From CALCKW01 sp033852095 (GTDB lineage Bacteria > Pseudomonadota > Gammaproteobacteria > CALCKW01): a stretch of 5,136 bases of DNA. Location: positions 1 to 5,136 of the forward strand of contig JAWSVD010000469.1 in NCBI GenBank assembly GCA_033852095.1. The letters are read 5' to 3'. A program made the position numbers and the translations under genes. Below, in pieces: positions 1 to 5,136 of the stretch (positions within the stretch are counted from its first letter, which is position 1; each line of letters opens with the position of its first letter). The notes under the pieces were generated by a model that was given only the letters and a program-made list of their open reading frames with translations, was not told the DNA's origin and made no database searches.

Positions 1-2072
1 TGAACACCGCCTTGACGCCGCCGCTCGCGCTGCTCGCCAGTGTGCTTATCCTTACCCTTAGCCACGGTTTAATGGTGGTGCTGTTGCCGGTGCACCTGAC
101 GGTCAGCGGGGTGGAAACGGACACCATCGGATTGGTGCTCTCCCTGTATGCCGTGGGCATGTTGCTGGGGGGCGTGTACAACAACGCCTTGTTGCGCCGT
201 GCCGGGCACATCCGTGTGTTTGCCAGTGCCGCCGCTCTGGCAGCGGTGTCCATCCTCGCCTGTGGTCTTGCGCCTGATCCCATCCTCTGGGGCTTGATGC
301 GGCTGCTCAATGGCTTCGCTATCGCGGTGGCGCTGGCTGTTATTGATAACTGGTTGAGCGAGAGCGCCACCCGTGAAACGCGTGGGCAGCTTTTGGCGGC
401 CAATCAGATGGTGATCACGGCGGGTATGTTCATTGGGCAGTTTCTGTTCAACCTCGCGCCGCCTGAGGCCAATACCATGTTTATCGTCGGCGGCATGCTG
501 GCGTCGTTGGCGCTGGTGCCCATGGTGTTGAGCCAGGGCAACGGGCCGGTGGTCTCCAGCGAGACGTCCATGTCGGTCGCAGATGTCTACCGCAAATCGC
601 CCTTGGGCATGGTGGGTTGTTTTTTCAGTGGGCTGTTGCTCTGGGCTGTGCTCGGCATGTTGCCGGTCTACGGCGCGGAAAATGGCTTGCAAGGTTTTGA
701 GCTCACGTTGCTCAGTGCGGCCGCTATATTGGGTTCTTTCCTGATGCAGTTCCCGGTCGGGTACCTGTCTGACCGCTACGACCGACGGACTATCACCGCA
801 AGCCTCGTGATCATTGCCATGGTGGCCACAGCCGCAGTTCCGGTTTCACTGGGCCATGGCCTGTGGGTGCTGTTGCTGTTGATTGCTCTTAGCGCGGGGG
901 TGTTCGGTGTGCTCTACGCGATCAGCATCTCCCAGACTTTTGACAGCTTGCGGCAATCGGAGATGGGCTCAGCCATGGGACCGTTGATGATGATGTACGC
1001 ACTCGGCGCTATCTTCGCCCCGTTGTTGGCATCGACGGCAATGAAATCGGCGGGCCCAGACGCTCTGTTTTATCTCTTGTGCGTATTACAGGCTTTATTG
1101 CTGGGCTTTATCTTCTACCGCATCGCCAAGCGTGAGGCTTTGCCGGTGGAGGACCAAGAGGGCATTGTCATGCAGGCGGCCCTGGGGGGCGTGGGCGGCG
1201 AGTTGGATCCGCGCACCGAGTACAACGAGGTCGAACAACCACTGAGTGCTGTCGCGGAGATGGCGGTGTCTGTGGCGCAGAGTGATCCTCAAGCGGCCAT
1301 TGTCATGGCTTGCGAAGTTGTGGAAGGGGACGCAGGCCAAGTGCTGGCCTTGTCCTTTGCTTTGGCCCAGCTTGAAAACATGGACAGCAAAGAGTTGATG
1401 GAAGCGATCAGTGCGGTGGTGCCAGAGCGCAAGCACGACATCGCTGAAGCCATCGCCCTGGCCTGGCCGGAAAGTGCGACCGACATCGTGGCGTGGCTGC
1501 TCGATGACGGGGCGGAAGAAGCGCACGCGGCCGTGGCGAGCCTGGCGCAGGCTGTTCCCGAGGTGGGGGCAGAGATCATGGAAGCCGCCATTGAGCAAAT
1601 CAATGAGTCGGACGCGGCGCCGTCGGTGATGCAGGATTTTGTCGACAACTACGTTGAGACGGTTGGAGAGCACGTTGAAAATCTACGCCCGGCGGATCGT
1701 GAGGCCGACAACTCCGAAGAGCAGCTGGCGGAAGTGTACGCAGTGGTCACGGACGCCATGCCAGAGCACAGTGTGCCGCTGGCGCAGAGCATGACCGAGG
1801 CGGTGCCGACTGCGGCGTCAGAAGTGACAGAGGCCTTTGTGCAAGCCGTCACCGGCGACGTGCCAGGGGATGATGACTACTACGACGAGCAGGCATCCGA
1901 GGCGATCAGCCAGCACATGAGCAACATGGCCGACGCGGTGCCAGAGCAGATGGAAGAGCTCGCGGCGTCTATCGTGGACGTGGTGCCCGAGGCGGCCGAC
2001 GATGTGGACGAAGCCCTGCGCGAATGGCAGGAGAGCGAAGAAGGTGATGATTCATCGCCAACTTCTGGCTGA
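1..2072 (+). CDS. YcaD-like MFS transporter with a C-terminal 15-residue helical-repeat extension (first base of start codon outside window)
   Basis: Inner-membrane secondary transporter of the major facilitator superfamily; the substrate cannot be read from the sequence. Numbering here starts at the in-frame TTG at base 12. The real start is probably the codon ending in the TG at bases 1-2 (an NTG followed by Asn-Thr-Ala), which adds four residues (about 690 aa). Residues 7-370 form twelve hydrophobic segments in two six-helix halves, with the central loop at about 174-197. The loop after TM8 carries a clear MFS motif A (GYLSDRYDRR, 250-259). The equivalent loop in the first half is a degenerate LLRRAGHIRVF (60-70), and NWLSES (113-118) with RGQLLAANQ (124-132) is typical of YcaD-like members. 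YcaD itself is about 380 aa, so residues from about 376 on are an extra, acidic, presumably cytoplasmic domain built mostly of 15-residue repeats. The gene converges on the minus-strand lyase gene. Family call firm; substrate and extension function unknown. Confidence 0.9.
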   Translation, partial: NTALTPPLALLASVLILTLSHGLMVVLLPVHLTVSGVETDTIGLVLSLYAVGMLLGGVYNNALLRRAGHIRVFASAAALAAVSILACGLAPDPILWGLMRLLNGFAIAVALAVIDNWLSESATRETRGQLLAANQMVITAGMFIGQFLFNLAPPEANTMFIVGGMLASLALVPMVLSQGNGPVVSSETSMSVADVYRKSPLGMVGCFFSGLLLWAVLGMLPVYGAENGLQGFELTLLSAAAILGSFLMQFPVGYLSDRYDRRTITASLVIIAMVATAAVPVSLGHGLWVLLLLIALSAGVFGVLYAISISQTFDSLRQSEMGSAMGPLMMMYALGAIFAPLLASTAMKSAGPDALFYLLCVLQALLLGFIFYRIAKREALPVEDQEGIVMQAALGGVGGELDPRTEYNEVEQPLSAVAEMAVSVAQSDPQAAIVMACEVVEGDAGQVLALSFALAQLENMDSKELMEAISAVVPERKHDIAEAIALAWPESATDIVAWLLDDGAEEAHAAVASLAQAVPEVGAEIMEAAIEQINESDAAPSVMQDFVDNYVETVGEHVENLRPADREADNSEEQLAEVYAVVTDAMPEHSVPLAQSMTEAVPTAASEVTEAFVQAVTGDVPGDDDYYDEQASEAISQHMSNMADAVPEQMEELAASIVDVVPEAADDVDEALREWQESEEGDDSSPTSG
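1242..2030 (+). repeat. Tandem 15-residue (45-bp) helical repeats encoded in the MFS C-terminal extension
   Basis: Counting from the TTG at base 12, residues 411-530 divide into eight consecutive 15-residue units and residues 569-673 into seven, with no drift of register inside either block. The approximate consensus is P-E-x4-[ILVM]-x2-[AS]-[ILVM]-x2-A-[VM]. Clear units are PERKHDIAEAIALAW (471), PESATDIVAWLLDDG (486), PEVGAEIMEAAIEQI (516), PEHSVPLAQSMTEAV (584), PTAASEVTEAFVQAV (599), PEQMEELAASIVDVV (644) and PEAADDVDEALREWQ (659). Unit 614 is degenerate and very acidic (GDDDYYDE). Residues 531-568 form an out-of-register spacer between the blocks. Hydrophobic residues at positions 7, 11 and 14-15 with Pro or an acidic residue at positions 1-2 suggest one short amphipathic helix per unit, stacked as a helical solenoid. 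The repeats have diverged in sequence, so this is an old array, not a recent DNA expansion. I do not recognise a named family. Confidence 0.75.
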
Positions 2073-2094
2073 TATCGGTCTCGTTACGGCATGC

Positions 2095-2177
2095 CGCGGA
2101 TGCGCCTGCGGCTTATTCGCCCTACGGCTTGGGGCTTATCTCAAATTGTAGGGCGGCATAAGCGAAGCGCATCCGCG
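2095..2177. repeat. Large imperfect inverted repeat (dispersed palindrome-like element, possible bidirectional terminator)
   Basis: The left arm (2095-2125) and right arm (2148-2177) flank a 22-bp loop. The outer 11 bases pair perfectly (CGCGGATGCGC at 2095-2105 with GCGCATCCGCG at 2167-2177), as do CTTAT (2112-2116) with ATAAG (2158-2162) and the inner CGCCCTAC (2118-2125) with GTAGGGCG (2148-2155). The mismatches are concentrated between these blocks. It lies in the gap between two convergent genes, where a shared transcription stop is expected, but there is no clear T-run after either arm. The arms, with GTAGGGCGG, AAGCGAAGCGCA and a terminal CCGCG, resemble palindromic repeats that I recall being scattered between genes in many proteobacteria. 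This resemblance is from memory and unchecked. The rest of the 2073-2204 gap shows nothing else. Confidence 0.7.
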
Positions 2178-2204
2178 TTCCGGTACTGGCGTTTCCTGAG
2201 AGCC

Positions 2205-3371
2205 CTATAATTCACCCAGCCGCTGCTGCACCGCTGCTTCAAAGCGTTGCAGCGCTTTTTCTAAGGTGCTGCGGGAACACGCCAGGTTCATGCGCACGTA
2301 ATCGGCGTTGCCGAAAGGGCCGCCCGGTGAAAGCCCCAACCGCGCCTGTTGTTCAAACCAGGTGGGTGCGTCGTTGAGGCGCAGCGCACTGATGTCGATC
2401 CAAGCCAGAAAGGTCGCTTCCAGCGCGGGCATGCGCAAGCCTGGCAACTTGTCGATACTGGCTTGCAGCAGGTCGCGGTTGCCACGGATGTATTCCAGCA
2501 TCTGTTGGCGCCACTCTTCGCCGTGCTCATAACATGCCTCCAGCGCGGTATAAGCCAAGGGCGTCGCGGGTGAAATAGCGCCATTGGCGTGGTGCTTAAA
2601 CTGGCGTCGCAATTCAGGGTCAGAGATGACCGCGTAGCTGCAGTTATTGCCCGCCATGTTGAAGGCTTTGCTCGGGCTCATCAGGGTGATAATGCGGTGC
2701 GCGTAATCGGGGCAGGCGACCGCGGTGGGCACAAAAGGTCGCTCCTGATCCAGCACAATGCCGTCGTGAATTTCGTCCGAAACCACCAGCAGATCGTGCC
2801 GCTTTGCGATAGCGACCACCGCTTGTAATTCCTCTGTGCTGAACACTCTGCCGACCGGATTGTGCGGGCTGCAGAGCATCAGCAACTTGGCCTTGGGGTG
2901 GGTCGCTGCAATCTCTAGGGCTTCAAGGTCGTAGCTCCAGACGTTATCAATCTCGCGCAGCGGCACATCGACCAGCTCACGTCCGGCCGGCTCAACAACG
3001 CCCAAGAAGTGGTAGTAGATCGGTGAGCACGTGATGACATGGTCGCCGGACTCACCCCAGGCGCGGCAGGCGTTTGATAATCCAGCGACAACACCCGGCA
3101 GCCACACCAGCCAGTCGGCTTCAATCTGCCAATCGTAGCTGCGCTGCAGGTGGGCGCGGGTGGCGGCCACCACGCTCTCGCCCGCAACCGTGTAACCCAG
3201 TGCTGGGTGCTGCAGGCGTTCGAGCAGTGCGGCGTGTACCGGAGGGGGCATGGGGAAATCCATGTCCGCCACCCACATGGGCAAGATATCGCTGCCCGCG
3301 TATTTTTCCCACTTCAGGCTGTTGGTATTGTGGCGGTCGAACACGGTATCAAAATCGTATGGCATATTCAT
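2205..3371 (-). CDS. MalY/PatB-family PLP-dependent C-S lyase (putative cystathionine beta-lyase)
   Basis: Predicted cytosolic fold-type I PLP enzyme of 388 aa, the usual length for MalY/PatB proteins. Known members split the carbon-sulfur bond of cystathionine, cysteine or cysteine conjugates by alpha,beta-elimination, giving a thiol, pyruvate and ammonia. Visible signatures are the family N-terminal LPMWVADMDFP (30-40), SPIYYHF (116-122) near the cofactor, SPHNPVGRV (168-176) with the PLP-contacting Asn171, VSDEIHDGIV (197-206) with Asp199 for the pyridine nitrogen, SPSKAFNMAG (232-241) with Lys235 as the Schiff-base lysine, and YVRMNLACSR (358-367) with Arg360 as the likely substrate-carboxylate arginine. 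All catalytic positions are present, so it should be active. The ATG at 3371 overlaps the upstream transporter's TGA as ATGA, which favours this start. A second ATG two codons later (3365) has better spacing from the weak GAG upstream. True substrate unknown; an aminotransferase side activity is possible. Family call firm. Confidence 0.92.
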   Translation of the reverse strand: MNMPYDFDTVFDRHNTNSLKWEKYAGSDILPMWVADMDFPMPPPVHAALLERLQHPALGYTVAGESVVAATRAHLQRSYDWQIEADWLVWLPGVVAGLSNACRAWGESGDHVITCSPIYYHFLGVVEPAGRELVDVPLREIDNVWSYDLEALEIAATHPKAKLLMLCSPHNPVGRVFSTEELQAVVAIAKRHDLLVVSDEIHDGIVLDQERPFVPTAVACPDYAHRIITLMSPSKAFNMAGNNCSYAVISDPELRRQFKHHANGAISPATPLAYTALEACYEHGEEWRQQMLEYIRGNRDLLQASIDKLPGLRMPALEATFLAWIDISALRLNDAPTWFEQQARLGLSPGGPFGNADYVRMNLACSRSTLEKALQRFEAAVQQRLGEL

Positions 3372-4315
3372 TTCTCGGTTGACGGAGAGCGGGGCCTTGT
3401 CGAGCTCGCGGGTTTGATCAGGGACTGCAGTTTTTTCAACAACGACTTGTTCAGTAACATCAGGTTGCCCAATAACACAAGGGTGAGTCCCACCATCGCC
3501 TCTGGGGGCCAGTGGTAATCCTCAAAGACGGTGGAGATCAACAGCGCCACCACGGGGAACATCACCGTGGCGTAGGCGGCGCGGTCTGCCCCGACCCGCC
3601 CGATCAGCGACAAATACGCACCGAACGCCAAGACGGAACCGAACACACTCAAATGCAGCAGCGACCAGATGTAACTGGGCTGCAGACTGAAGTCTAAGGG
3701 GATACCGTTCACAAAAGCGTAGATCAGCGTGGCGATTGAGCCATAGAGCATGCCGAAGGCGTTGCTCTGCAGCACCGGCATGCCCTCGCTGTGGTTACGC
3801 GCGGTGACAATGTTGCTGATAGAGGTGCAATAAATCGCAATCAGGCCTATGCCAATGGCGGCGTAGGTCTGTGAGTTGCCGCTCACGCCGCTGACTTCTG
3901 GCCAGAATACCAGCGTCAGGCCGCAACAGCCCAGCAGTGCCGCAACCACCGCTGCCGGGGAGACGGCATTGCGCAGAAACAGCGCGCCGTTGATGATGTT
4001 CATCGGCACCACAATGGCGTAGAGCACCGCCACCAGTCCGCTGGTGAGCACTTCGGTGATCTGATAGACCAGCACGTAGTTGACCGAGAAAATGGTCAGA
4101 CCCTGCAGCAGTATCCAGCCGTGTTGGCGGCGGCTGAAGTGGCAGGGCAGCCGCTTGTAGGCGATCCAGGCAAACAGCACCGCCGCGGCGAGCAAAAATC
4201 GCCAGGCGACCGAGATCACCGCGTCGACCTGACCGAGCTGAAAACGAATGGCAAAAAAGGTGGTGCCCCAGATCACGACGGAGCTGAAGTACAAAAACGG
4301 GCTGTTGAACACCAT
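3368..4315 (-). CDS. EamA/DMT-family transporter
   Basis: Inner-membrane carrier of the drug/metabolite transporter superfamily, 315 aa from the ATG at 4315, the usual length. Ten hydrophobic segments are arranged as two five-helix EamA repeats (residues about 6-136 and 150-290). The first helix carries the characteristic IWGTTFFAIR (15-24), and the second repeat ends with the conserved pattern GSVLAFGAYLSLIGRVGADRA followed by the helix pair around VMFPVVALL, split here by position (226-246, then 252-260). A short basic, Ser-rich tail follows (KKLQSLIKPASSTRPRSPS). Members move amino acids, nucleobases or related metabolites, often as exporters; direction and substrate are not evident here. 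An in-frame TTG at 4348 would add 11 residues (HPFITRSARP after the start). I prefer the ATG because the TTG lies against a promoter-like -10 and the added residues do not look like family sequence, although no strong ribosome site precedes either. The TGA stop overlaps the lyase ATG, so the pair is probably translated from one message. Confidence 0.9.
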   Translation of the reverse strand: MVFNSPFLYFSSVVIWGTTFFAIRFQLGQVDAVISVAWRFLLAAAVLFAWIAYKRLPCHFSRRQHGWILLQGLTIFSVNYVLVYQITEVLTSGLVAVLYAIVVPMNIINGALFLRNAVSPAAVVAALLGCCGLTLVFWPEVSGVSGNSQTYAAIGIGLIAIYCTSISNIVTARNHSEGMPVLQSNAFGMLYGSIATLIYAFVNGIPLDFSLQPSYIWSLLHLSVFGSVLAFGAYLSLIGRVGADRAAYATVMFPVVALLISTVFEDYHWPPEAMVGLTLVLLGNLMLLNKSLLKKLQSLIKPASSTRPRSPSTEK

Positions 4316-4358
4316 GGGGCGGGCAGATCTCGTGATGAAGGGGTGCAAGTATCTGTCA

Positions 4359-4364
4359 ATTGTA
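4359..4364 (-). promoter_or_regulatory. Candidate -10 element for the EamA-lyase operon
   Basis: Read on the minus strand, these bases are TACAAT, five of six matches to TATAAT. Transcription would begin near 4351-4353, leaving a leader of roughly 36 bases to the ATG at 4315 and almost none to the TTG at 4348. No convincing -35 lies 16-18 bases upstream; instead the AACAGATAC repeat (4383-4391) sits around that position, as expected if an activator replaces the -35 contact. A perfect TTGACA also occurs on this strand (4353-4358), but no good -10 follows it. Weak, arrangement-based call. Confidence 0.35.
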
Positions 4365-4369
4365 TTACC

Positions 4370-4399
4370 TTGAGAGAACCAGAACAGATACAGTAAAAA
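4370..4399 (+). promoter_or_regulatory. Candidate promoter for the MocR regulator gene
   Basis: TTGAGA (4370-4375) is five of six to the -35 consensus, and TAAAAA (4394-4399), 18 bp later, is four of six to the -10. The operator-like ACAGATAC (4384-4391) lies inside the spacer, so a bound regulator would probably block this promoter, consistent with the autorepression common for MocR proteins. The leader would be only about a dozen bases, with no clear Shine-Dalgarno before the ATG at 4419. Tentative. Confidence 0.3.
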
Positions 4400-4418
4400 A
4401 AATCAGCGACCATAACAG

Positions 4419-5136
4419 ATGACCGATACAGCCTCAGTGGACAAAGAGAGCTACCTCTACGAGCAGGTGGCGGATCAAGTGGGTGCGCTGCTGCGCAGTG
4501 GTGCCCTGGGCCCGGGGGATCGAGTGCCCTCGTTGCGGGCCATGAGCCGCAAGTACAAGGTGAGCATCGCCACGGTGATGCAGGCCTATATGCAACTGGA
4601 GAGCAAGGGCCTGATCGAGGCCCGGCCGCAGAGCGGTTTTTTTGTGCGCGAGGGGCGTGGTTTACCGCAACCGGTGCACCCCCAGCCGGTGCCGCGCCGC
4701 CCCCGCAAGGTGCAGTTTGGCAACACCGTCGAGACCATCTTCGCCCTGGCAAACCAGCAGGATCTGGTGCCGCTGGGTGTGGCCAACCCGGCCTCGTCGC
4801 TGTTGCCGGTACGCGGCTTGTCGCGGGCGCTGCGCACGGTGATCAACCACCACGCGGACGAGGCCGTGAGCTATAACTTTCCGCCCGGGGTGCTGGCGCT
4901 GCGGCGGCAGTTGGCGCTGCGGCACACGGGCATAGCCGGCGAGGTGGACCCGGAGCAGATCCTAATCACTAACGGCGCCACCGAGGGGTTGATGGTCTCG
5001 CTGCAAGCGGTGGCCAAGGCGGGGGACGTGATTGCTGTAGCGGCACCGAGCTACTTCAGTGTGCTGCAGATGATCGAGCGCCTGGGCATGCTGGCGCTGG
5101 AGGTGCCGAGTCGCTCCGACACAGGTATTTGCCTTG
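4419..5136 (+). CDS. MocR-type (GntR/aminotransferase-like) transcriptional regulator, 3' end outside the window
   Basis: The frame is open from the ATG at 4419 to the window end (239 complete codons), so the protein is truncated by the window and not necessarily in the genome. The start is secure: an in-frame TAA lies two codons upstream. Residues 11-77 are a GntR winged helix, with LYEQVADQVGALLRSG, GPGDRVPSLRAMSRKYKVS, the recognition helix around SIATVMQAYMQLESKGL and the wing ARPQSGFFV. A basic, proline-rich linker (about 78-100, PQPVHPQPVPRRPRK) leads to an aminotransferase-like domain from about 105: VANPASSLLP (121-130), YNFPPGVLALRRQLA (152-166), ILITNGATEGLMVSL (181-195), and APSYFSV (209-215) in the region holding the cofactor-stacking aromatic. 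The PLP lysine would lie beyond the window. MocR proteins use bound PLP or its aldimine with an amino compound to control neighbouring genes, and this one faces the EamA-lyase operon, its likely target along with itself. Ligand unknown. Confidence 0.92.
   Translation, partial: MTDTASVDKESYLYEQVADQVGALLRSGALGPGDRVPSLRAMSRKYKVSIATVMQAYMQLESKGLIEARPQSGFFVREGRGLPQPVHPQPVPRRPRKVQFGNTVETIFALANQQDLVPLGVANPASSLLPVRGLSRALRTVINHHADEAVSYNFPPGVLALRRQLALRHTGIAGEVDPEQILITNGATEGLMVSLQAVAKAGDVIAVAAPSYFSVLQMIERLGMLALEVPSRSDTGICL

Larger units (their letters stand above)
4349..4420. promoter_or_regulatory. Divergent control region with three ATCTGT/ACAGAT operator-like repeats
   Basis: The gap between the EamA and MocR genes carries GTATCTGT at 4349-4356 and its exact reverse complement ACAGATAC at 4384-4391, an 8-bp inverted pair 35 bp apart (start to start). 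A third copy of the core, AACAGAT at 4414-4420, repeats the AACAGAT at 4383-4389 in the same orientation 31 bp away, about three helical turns, and overlaps the MocR start codon. An A8 tract (4395-4402) lies between the second and third copies and could favour bending. MocR regulators such as GabR bind pairs of direct repeats separated by a few helical turns upstream of their own and their target genes, so this is the natural candidate operator for the divergent regulator. That assignment is inferred from arrangement, not from a known motif match. Confidence 0.55.

Noticed and set aside
69..692. Long minus-strand open frame (207 codons) opposite the MFS transporter, His/Gln/Arg-rich
   Set aside because: It lies antisense to well-supported transmembrane helices, and its composition is what results from reading the complement of hydrophobic codons. 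It has no recognisable domain and no ribosome site of note.
1095..1673. Minus-strand open frame (192 codons) opposite the repeat extension, plus a shorter one at 1289-1648
   Set aside because: Both are shadows of the periodic, GC-biased repeat codons on the plus strand. The plus-strand reading gives the orderly 15-residue pattern and continues unbroken from the MFS body.
2073..2204. Small RNA gene, tRNA or attachment site in the convergent gap
   Set aside because: No tRNA-like cloverleaf, no promoter and no direct-repeat att structure are visible; the gap is explained by the inverted repeat.
3150..3518. Plus-strand open frame (122 codons) across the lyase-transporter junction
   Set aside because: It is antisense to two conserved proteins including the ATGA junction, and shows no coherent domain.
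4353..4358. Perfect TTGACA (minus strand) as a -35 box for the EamA operon
   Set aside because: The hexamer 17 bp downstream is ATCACG, a very poor -10, and transcription would start close to or beyond the preferred ATG. It also overlaps the operator-like repeat, so it is probably coincidental.
4273..4752. Minus-strand open frame (159 codons) across the divergent promoter and the start of the MocR gene, with similar frames at 4586-4846 and 4662-4925
   Set aside because: These run antisense to a clear GntR winged helix, are Arg/Pro/Ser-rich with no domain, and cross the intergenic control region.
1..5136. CRISPR array, insertion sequence or phage module
   Set aside because: No regularly spaced direct DNA repeats, transposase, integrase or phage genes are present. 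The only tandem periodicity is in protein-coding sequence, and the genes read as ordinary transport, metabolism and regulation.

Overview
The window is a moderately GC-rich, densely coded bacterial chromosome segment with four protein genes. Proteobacterial-type gene families, the codon use and the style of the intergenic palindrome suggest a gammaproteobacterium, possibly marine. This is inference from overall character, not from a taxonomic marker.

Layout. (1) Bases 1-2072, plus strand: a YcaD-like major facilitator transporter. Its first codon lacks one base at the window edge, and it carries a C-terminal extension of about 310 residues. Most of that extension is a tandem array of 15-residue helical repeats. 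(2) Bases 2073-2204: a convergent intergenic gap holding a large imperfect inverted repeat (2095-2177), probably a dispersed palindromic element that could also act as a terminator. (3) Bases 3371-2205, minus strand: a fold-type I PLP enzyme of the MalY/PatB (cystathionine beta-lyase / C-S lyase) family. (4) Bases 4315-3368, minus strand: a ten-helix EamA/DMT transporter whose stop codon overlaps the lyase start codon (ATGA), so the two genes form a coupled operon. (5) Bases 4349-4418: a short, AT-richer divergent control region with three copies of the hexamer ATCTGT/ACAGAT. (6) Bases 4419-5136, plus strand, running off the window: a MocR-type regulator with a GntR winged helix fused to an aminotransferase-like PLP domain.

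How the genes fit together. The right half reads as a self-contained module. A PLP-sensing MocR regulator is divergently transcribed from a transporter plus a PLP-dependent C-S lyase, with repeated operator-like hexamers in the shared promoter. The simplest inference is that the regulator senses an amino-acid-like (perhaps sulfur-containing) ligand and controls its transport and cleavage. The substrate and the direction of transport cannot be read from the sequence. The MFS gene converges on this module and is probably independent of it. The most unusual features are the regularity of its 15-residue repeat array and the operator arrangement in front of the MocR gene.
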